In this document: piece after piece, positions 59,865-64,000 of the stretch
Layout of the letters: the number at the start of each line of letters is the position of its first letter
Numbering within the stretch: position 1 is the first letter of the stretch
Assembly (NCBI GenBank): GCA_002633025.1
Contig: NMRB01000340.1
Coordinates: forward strand, 328,244-392,243
Origin: Notospermus geniculatus
Lineage: Eukaryota; Nemertea; Pilidiophora; Heteronemertea; Lineidae
Direction of reading: 5' to 3'
DNA: 64,000 bases
The notes under the pieces: model-generated
Told to the model about the DNA's origin: nothing
What the model saw: only the letters and a program-made list of their open reading frames with translations
The model's database searches: none
Translations under genes and position numbers: made by a program

Positions 59865-60110
59865 TGAAAGGTCAGCAATGACCAGATTTTATAGAATTAG
59901 TAACCTTACTACTGCTTCGTGATTGAAAGGGCAGACATTTCTATCATTCCCCGTAAGGAGAGTTTTTACCTAGTGTTCTGCTAAAAGAATAATGATTGTA
60001 CAAGCGTTGGTGATGAAATACACTTCCTATTAGAATGTCCCGGTTCAATTCTGATAGAAAGGCCCTATTTAATGAAAGATTAGTGCAACGCGCTAAGCTA
60101 AAAATACAAC
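59865..60110 (+). pseudogene. non-LTR retrotransposon (LINE) ORF2 C-terminal relic
   Basis: One frame from 59919 reads IERADISIIPRKES, then a stop, then NNDCTSVGDEIHFLLECP. After a frameshift at about 60041, RFNSDRKALFNERLVQRA follows. Upstream, in another frame, TRFYRISN is visible. The order FRISN - IE-G(A)xxxIPR - C..C - GDE-HFLL-CP - R is the conserved tail downstream of reverse transcriptase in CR1/L2/RTE-like LINE ORF2 proteins, with a Cys/His metal-binding-like motif. At least two frameshifts and one stop show it is dead. The reverse transcriptase itself is not present upstream. Confidence 0.7.
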
Positions 60111-60780
60111 TTGGTGTATCACTTTTAGGGCTTGTATTAGTTCTACTTCCTATCTTCTTGGGGCAGCACCCTATACCCCTAATTCTGCGGCTTGAGGTCT
60201 TTGCAATTCTCATAAAATATTCGGAGTAGCTGGTCTAGACAGTCACTCACTCTTGACAAGTGACTAATTTGGAACTGTCCAAATATTACAGTTAAAATCC
60301 CATCTGTGTGTCAACTGCAAGCAAATCTGGCTTATTTGCCTCTTGTTAACCTTTTAGATTAGTCATTTGAAGCGTTCTATGCATTGACATGATTAGTAGA
60401 TTTGCAGTTACTTCAACAATGCATGCCAATGCATAACTCAATGTAATATGTGACTTCTAATGCAAGTAAATAATTCAAATTGTGTTACACTGATGTAATT
60501 TTAGCTAATAGAGCCAGACATATGTGACAATCTTACATCAATTTGAATTCAATTTGTGGTATTTAATTTACTGAAAGCTTACGTTTTGAATTGCTCTTGA
60601 AAAAAGCTTGAGCACTCTTGGAATCAAACCTTCTTGAAAGCCAATAAAGTAAGTCAGTTTTGAAGAAATGACTGGAATTCATGTTGATGAGGTATTGAAC
60701 GAGTACATTCTGAAGCAAAAGCTCCCCCAGTGGCTGTTTTCACGATTGTAAAAAAAGGCGTTCGCAACTTGAAGAATATA
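60111..60780. other. no recognisable feature
   Basis: AT-rich sequence downstream of the LINE relic; it may include its 3' untranslated part, but no tail repeat is visible. Confidence 0.35.
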
Positions 60781-60906
60781 TAGTGAGGTTTCGCAAGCGC
60801 ACGGTTAGGCCGTACGACAATTAACGTTTATCTATTGTTTGGGTATACCCACACAATAGATAAACGTCGTCATATGGCCTAACCGGGCGCTTGCGAAACC
60901 TCCCTA
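60781..60906. mobile_element. 126-bp fold-back element with GAGGTTTCGCAAGCGC ends
   Basis: TAGTGAGGTTTCGCAAGCGC, ACGGTTAGGCC and AACGTTTATCTATTGT are mirrored by ACAATAGATAAACGT, GGCCTAACCGGGCGC and TTGCGAAACCTCCCTA. The spacer GGGTATACCC is itself a palindrome. TA at both borders may be the target duplication. Confidence 0.8.
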
Positions 60907-62294
60907 ATGAGTCCACTCACCACAACATATAGTTGGTGCAAAGTCAGATTTCTTCGACATTTTTCCACCTTCAAGTCAAACGGATTGACACCTCATTATT
61001 ACAATGTCATTATGCCTTGATTAGCTCATTAAGCCGTGGCACGTTCTTGGTCTCTTTCACTGATTGGAAATAGGTGGCCTCGTTAAAACTTTACCTGACA
61101 TCAACAATTTCTGAGTTCTATACAATACTGTTACCACATTGGTGAAAACCTGTTATTACCAAACCACTTTCTATTTGAGTCGCTCTATGATGGTATGCCT
61201 CTCCGGATGTCTTTTCCCATCAACGATAAAACCTCCTCGCTCCCAATGATTCATTCCTTGACAAATGTTTGCGACACTTGCCTTTTTACGAGAGTGATTT
61301 GCAATTATCACCTCAATACAGTCTCGTCATCAGCCATTCCTCATGGGGCGATATCTTATCATCGCACCTCAATACAAGTTAGTCATTAGAAGAAAAATGT
61401 CAGCAGGTTCCGATGAGGTATCGGGACGAGGGAATGTTCTCCATTAGACCAAATGCCGCAACCTATAATCTTTTTGTGGATGCATGGTTTAATGGTTTGT
61501 TATTAGCAGTTGGAATAGTTTGCTGTCAAAGTGAACATTTGCAAAACTGTCAGGATTGATGTTATTGCCTGTGATCTCACGGTGAAGGCGACCAAAAACT
61601 CAGAAAGTGTGATTCTTGTTCGGAAACTCAATGAAACTTGGTACTCTGATTAGTTTCCTACTTGTGGGGTAAGCTCTTGTTAGATATCACCCCACTAGGT
61701 GTCCTGATAAACAGTTGGATTCGACACCTTTGTTTGCACTTGAACCAATGAAATCTGACATAGATCTCAACTTTATCCTGTTGGAGGCAATCTGATGTCT
61801 TTCATTTTGATTGGTTTGTGGCCTTCTGTATCAGCTCATCGTTAGTGCCCATGCTGGCCAGATTTTAACTCCCTATCCAGATATCCACAGGCGGCCTGCA
61901 ACTTTTGGACACTTTGTTCAGAGGGGTGATATTGAAAAAGGATGGTAAACTGCGAAAAAAATACACTTTGACTTCTGAATTCTGACAATGAGTTATAATA
62001 CACACGAACCTGTCATGGCCGACATTTGCAGCATCATAACAGTGATAAGTTAGAATTAACAGCTCCCTGCTTCACTTCCTTTGATACCATTAGTTATTTG
62101 ATATAAGTTGTCTTTATTGGAAGTAGGCTCATCCGTCATTTATATTTCATATTGATATAGGTTAACCGGATATAAACCATAAGCCACATACTATAGTACA
62201 ATTTGTCCCACCCCCAGCTGTCCCGCCTCAATTGAGCATGAAAACCACATACTATACTACTGTCACCTATTGTTCTTGATGAGCCTGAGTTGGG
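60907..62294. other. no recognisable feature
   Basis: Non-coding flank of the Polinton-type insertion; no repeat or coding motif seen. Confidence 0.4.
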
Positions 62295-62300
62295 GGAGGG
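62295..62300. repeat. 6-bp target-site duplication GGAGGG, left
   Basis: Directly outside the AGTAATAGG terminus; perfect partner at 63426-63431. A 6-bp duplication is the Polinton/Maverick hallmark. Confidence 0.9.
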
Positions 62301-62482
62301 AGTAATAGGAAAATGAGTGGATCTGGATATAGGAAGATTCTTCCCTCGCACGCGCCCGAGCTTAATGCTAACATAACTGACTTGACCCGTTTCGCAAGGT
62401 AAAATTCACACTTCCCAGATACTAATTTCATAGATTTACGTAATATAAATGGAAAGAATACTAATGATAGATTCAAAAACAA
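62301..62482. repeat. left terminal inverted repeat of the Polinton-type element
   Basis: The first 148 bp are identical to the right repeat up to a start codon at 62449. The next 34 bp match with four differences, all inside the reading frame. The repeat probably contains the promoter for both inward-facing genes. Confidence 0.9.
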
Positions 62483-62577
62483 AAAACTGCCAAAAATGGT
62501 ACTTCCAAGCTTCGGGGCCAAAACTTTTATGTGTCTTCAACTCAGCATCGAATTCTCTACAAAAAAGGTTTTGGTGA
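62449..62577 (+). pseudogene. start of a second capsid-like ORF in the left repeat, broken by tandem repeats
   Basis: An ATG at 62449 lies at exactly the same distance (148 bp) from the element end as the right-hand gene start. The first codons read MERILMIDSK, against MDKILMINSK on the right. After ten codons the frame enters the 96-106-bp tandem repeat and ends at 62577 without recognisable protein. The differences D/E, K/R and N/D are all conservative, suggesting descent from a real paralogous gene and not random decay. The rest of that gene is missing or lies beyond the gap. Confidence 0.4.
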
Positions 62578-62786
62578 AAAAACTGCTAAAAATGGTACTT
62601 CTAGGCTTCAGATGCCAAAACTTTTATGTGCAATCAACTCAGCATCGAATTCTGAACAAAAAAGGTTTTGGTGAAAAAAAACAAAAAACTGCCAAAAAAT
62701 GGTACTTCTAGGCCCCGGGTGCCAAAACTTTTGTGTGCAATGAACTCAGCATCGAATTCTGAACAAAAAAGTTTTCGGCGAAAAAA
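62485..62786. repeat. 96-106-bp tandem repeat, 3 units, ending in the gap
   Basis: Units start at AACTGCCAAAAATGGTAC (62485), 62581 and 62687. Each contains GGTACTTC, GCCAAAACTTTTATGTG and CTCAGCATCGAATTCT. Lengths differ mainly by A-tracts. The third unit ends at the N run, so the array may be longer. Confidence 0.9.
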
Positions 62787-62797
62787 NNNNNNNNNNN
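62787..62797. other. assembly gap, 11 N, inside the Polinton-type element
   Basis: It separates the tandem repeat from the capsid-like gene. The small size is probably a placeholder; the real missing length is unknown. Confidence 1.
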
Positions 62798-63277
62798 TGG
62801 TTTATCACCTTCTATCATTCCTTTTGTTCTATCTATTCCTCTAGGTCTAAGATATCTATGATTAAAACCCAATAATTTTTTAGAATTTTCTTCTATAAGA
62901 ATACTATAATTATCAACATTTTTTCCTCTACCAATTCCAACTAAAATTTGTATTTTAGCATCATATGGTCTTAAATCAAATGAAAAAATACTTCTGTTCA
63001 AACCTACGTTTTGTAATTGAATTTTGAATTCCTTGTTGAATATTGGTAATGTATAAAATCCATCTGGTAGAATAACATGTTTTCCTTGTTGAGATTCATA
63101 AACAACATATCTATTATTATTTTGGTCTTCTGAAATATTATGAAATGTACAAGGTATTCCTGTATAAGTAATTCTGATATTTTCTACATTTTCTACTTCT
63201 TCATCTAATTGTACTGTTAAATCATTTGCATCTTGACCAGGGTAATCTTTTGAATTTATCATTAGTATTTTATCCAT
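62798..63277 (-). CDS. Polinton minor-capsid (penton-like) protein, N-terminal 160 residues
   Basis: A minus-strand gene starting at 63277, at the inner edge of the right terminal repeat, and running into the gap. It begins MDKILMINSKDYPGQ. The region IRITYTGIPCTFHNI (about residues 34-48), the turn VILPDGFYTL (about 68-77) and KKLLGFNHR (about 133-141) follow the pattern of small jelly-roll capsid proteins of Polintons and related adintoviruses: a short N-terminal strand, an 'IP..FxNI' strand, a 'PDGFY' segment and a late 'LLGF'. By that analogy it would form the pentameric vertex of a virus-like particle (inference). The frame is intact over 160 codons and A/T-rich, unlike the host DNA. No stop is seen before the gap; codons read on the far side belong to the tandem repeat and are not part of the gene. 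Alternative: another Polinton structural protein. Confidence 0.6.
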
Positions 63278-63425
63278 TTATATTACGTAAATCTATGAAA
63301 TTAGTATCTGGGAAGTGTGAATTTTACCTTGCGAAACGGGTCAAGTCAGTTATGTTAGCATTAAGCTCGGGCGCGTGCGAGGGAAGAATCTTCCTATATC
63401 CAGATCCACTCATTTTCCTATTACT
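63244..63425. repeat. right terminal inverted repeat of the Polinton-type element
   Basis: Mirror of 62301-62482. The outer 148 bp are identical to the left arm by eye. It includes TTACGTAAATCTATGAAATT next to the gene start and the GC-rich GCGCGTGCGAGGG word near the outer part. Confidence 0.9.
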
Positions 63426-63431
63426 GGAGGG
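63426..63431. repeat. 6-bp target-site duplication GGAGGG, right
   Basis: Perfect partner of 62295-62300. Precise removal of the element and one copy would leave GTTGGGGGAGGGGATTG. Confidence 0.9.
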
Positions 63432-64000
63432 GATTGTGAATAAGGTTCCTGAGCCTCATCAGGAACTACAATGAAGTATTTGTACTGACCTTGTACTCTA
63501 GCAGATTTCTGGAGGTCTAAGATTCATATTCTTCAGAATCACATCGCCTTCCGCAGCCTAAAAAAGGCCGGGTTCAAATTGGGGAATCTCATCAGCGAAG
63601 GTAACAGCTGCCTCGCTCATCCTGAACTGCAGTTCATCTATTCATCGAAGGTTTTGTGATCTGATGCAACGGAGGAATTCCCCTCCCTGTTTGGATGTAG
63701 AGTATTGAATACTGCATTGGCTGTTTTCATAGAAGTTACAGGTGTAGGCCCTAGGAGTAACTCAGGAGCCTCAAGCAGGAGATGTTGAACCATCTCCCAA
63801 GGGAGCAATAGATAGATGTCTAACCTACCTGGAGGTGACAAAACTCCGTCCCGAGGGACTGTCAAACACAATGTCCCCATCACCCCCTCTCCATCTTCCC
63901 CTCTGACAACAATAGGTTACATCAGGCCAGCCTTGCCACAAGCATTTGTCAGAGGAACCGAGAACGATGATGTTGGCTGGCCAAGAGGTCACATCACACC
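63432..64000. other. flank of the Polinton-type insertion; no gene recognised
   Basis: A short palindrome GTTCCTGAGCCTCATCAGGA AC lies at 63444-63465, close to the insertion. The rest is non-coding or unrecognised. Confidence 0.4.

Larger units (their letters stand above)
62301..63425. mobile_element. Polinton/Maverick-type element, internally deleted or collapsed
   Basis: Begins AGTAATAGGAAAATGAGTGG and ends with the exact reverse complement. Ends of AG...CT form, long inverted repeats and a 6-bp GGAGGG duplication are the diagnostic set for Polintons (established knowledge). Full Polintons are usually 15-20 kb and carry polymerase B, integrase, protease, packaging ATPase and capsid genes. 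Only a capsid-like fragment is visible here. The 11-N run at 62787-62797 breaks the interior, so the short length may be an assembly artefact. The interior is markedly AT-rich compared with the flanks. Confidence 0.85.

Noticed and set aside
62708-62797. C-terminal extension of the capsid-like ORF beyond the N run
   Set aside because: The gap length is arbitrary and the extra codons are tandem-repeat sequence.

Overview
This is a gene-poor window of a eukaryotic nuclear genome. No complete host gene can be supported. The many ORFs of 60-220 codons are not conserved in any way I can recognise, and most start or end inside repeats. The texture is non-coding, with many short palindromic transposons, minisatellites, TACATGTA-type motifs and AGGCCTA motifs. 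Together with a Polinton/Maverick-type element and a decayed non-LTR retrotransposon, it suggests a marine invertebrate. A deuterostome (echinoderm, hemichordate or lancelet) is my best guess, but the species cannot be fixed from sequence alone.

Layout. 0-14 kb: unique-looking DNA studded with fold-back (MITE-like) elements, including a 526-bp element at 13.16-13.68 kb with a perfect 8-bp target-site duplication. 14-19 kb: more MITEs and three minisatellites (38-bp, 24-bp and 31-bp units). 19-26 kb: mostly unannotatable DNA, with one possible decayed ORF near 21.5 kb and a perfect 119-bp palindrome at 23.8 kb. 26.8-28.1 kb: two unrelated minisatellites either side of a 744-N gap. 29-32 kb: a 0.9-kb TTAA-flanked element with a nested palindrome, between two copies of another MITE family. 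32.6-36.4 kb: a 1.6-1.8-kb duplication with a single N at the start of its second copy. 37.5-41.5 kb: a 1.8-kb tandem duplication ending in a large fold-back element filled with a TTCATGAA minisatellite. 42-57 kb: scattered MITEs, a 49-bp minisatellite and a 361-bp palindrome. 56.9-58.8 kb: a third duplication, again with a single N at its second copy. 59.9-60.1 kb: the frameshifted C-terminal end of a LINE ORF. 62.3-63.4 kb: a Polinton-type insertion.

The Polinton-type element is the most informative object. It has AG...CT ends, 148 bp of identical terminal inverted repeat before the start codons, and a perfect 6-bp target-site duplication (GGAGGG). An AT-rich gene for a putative minor-capsid (penton-like) protein starts right at the inner edge of the right repeat. 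The left repeat runs into a second, related start codon facing inward. The interior is broken by an 11-N gap, so the element may be a collapsed full-length Polinton rather than a 1.1-kb mini-element.

At least five MITE families recur here (6, 6, 3, 4 and 3 copies), and several unrelated ones are packed with CRE/ATF-like TGACGTCA motifs. Single Ns at two duplication junctions suggest unmerged alleles in a heterozygous diploid assembly.
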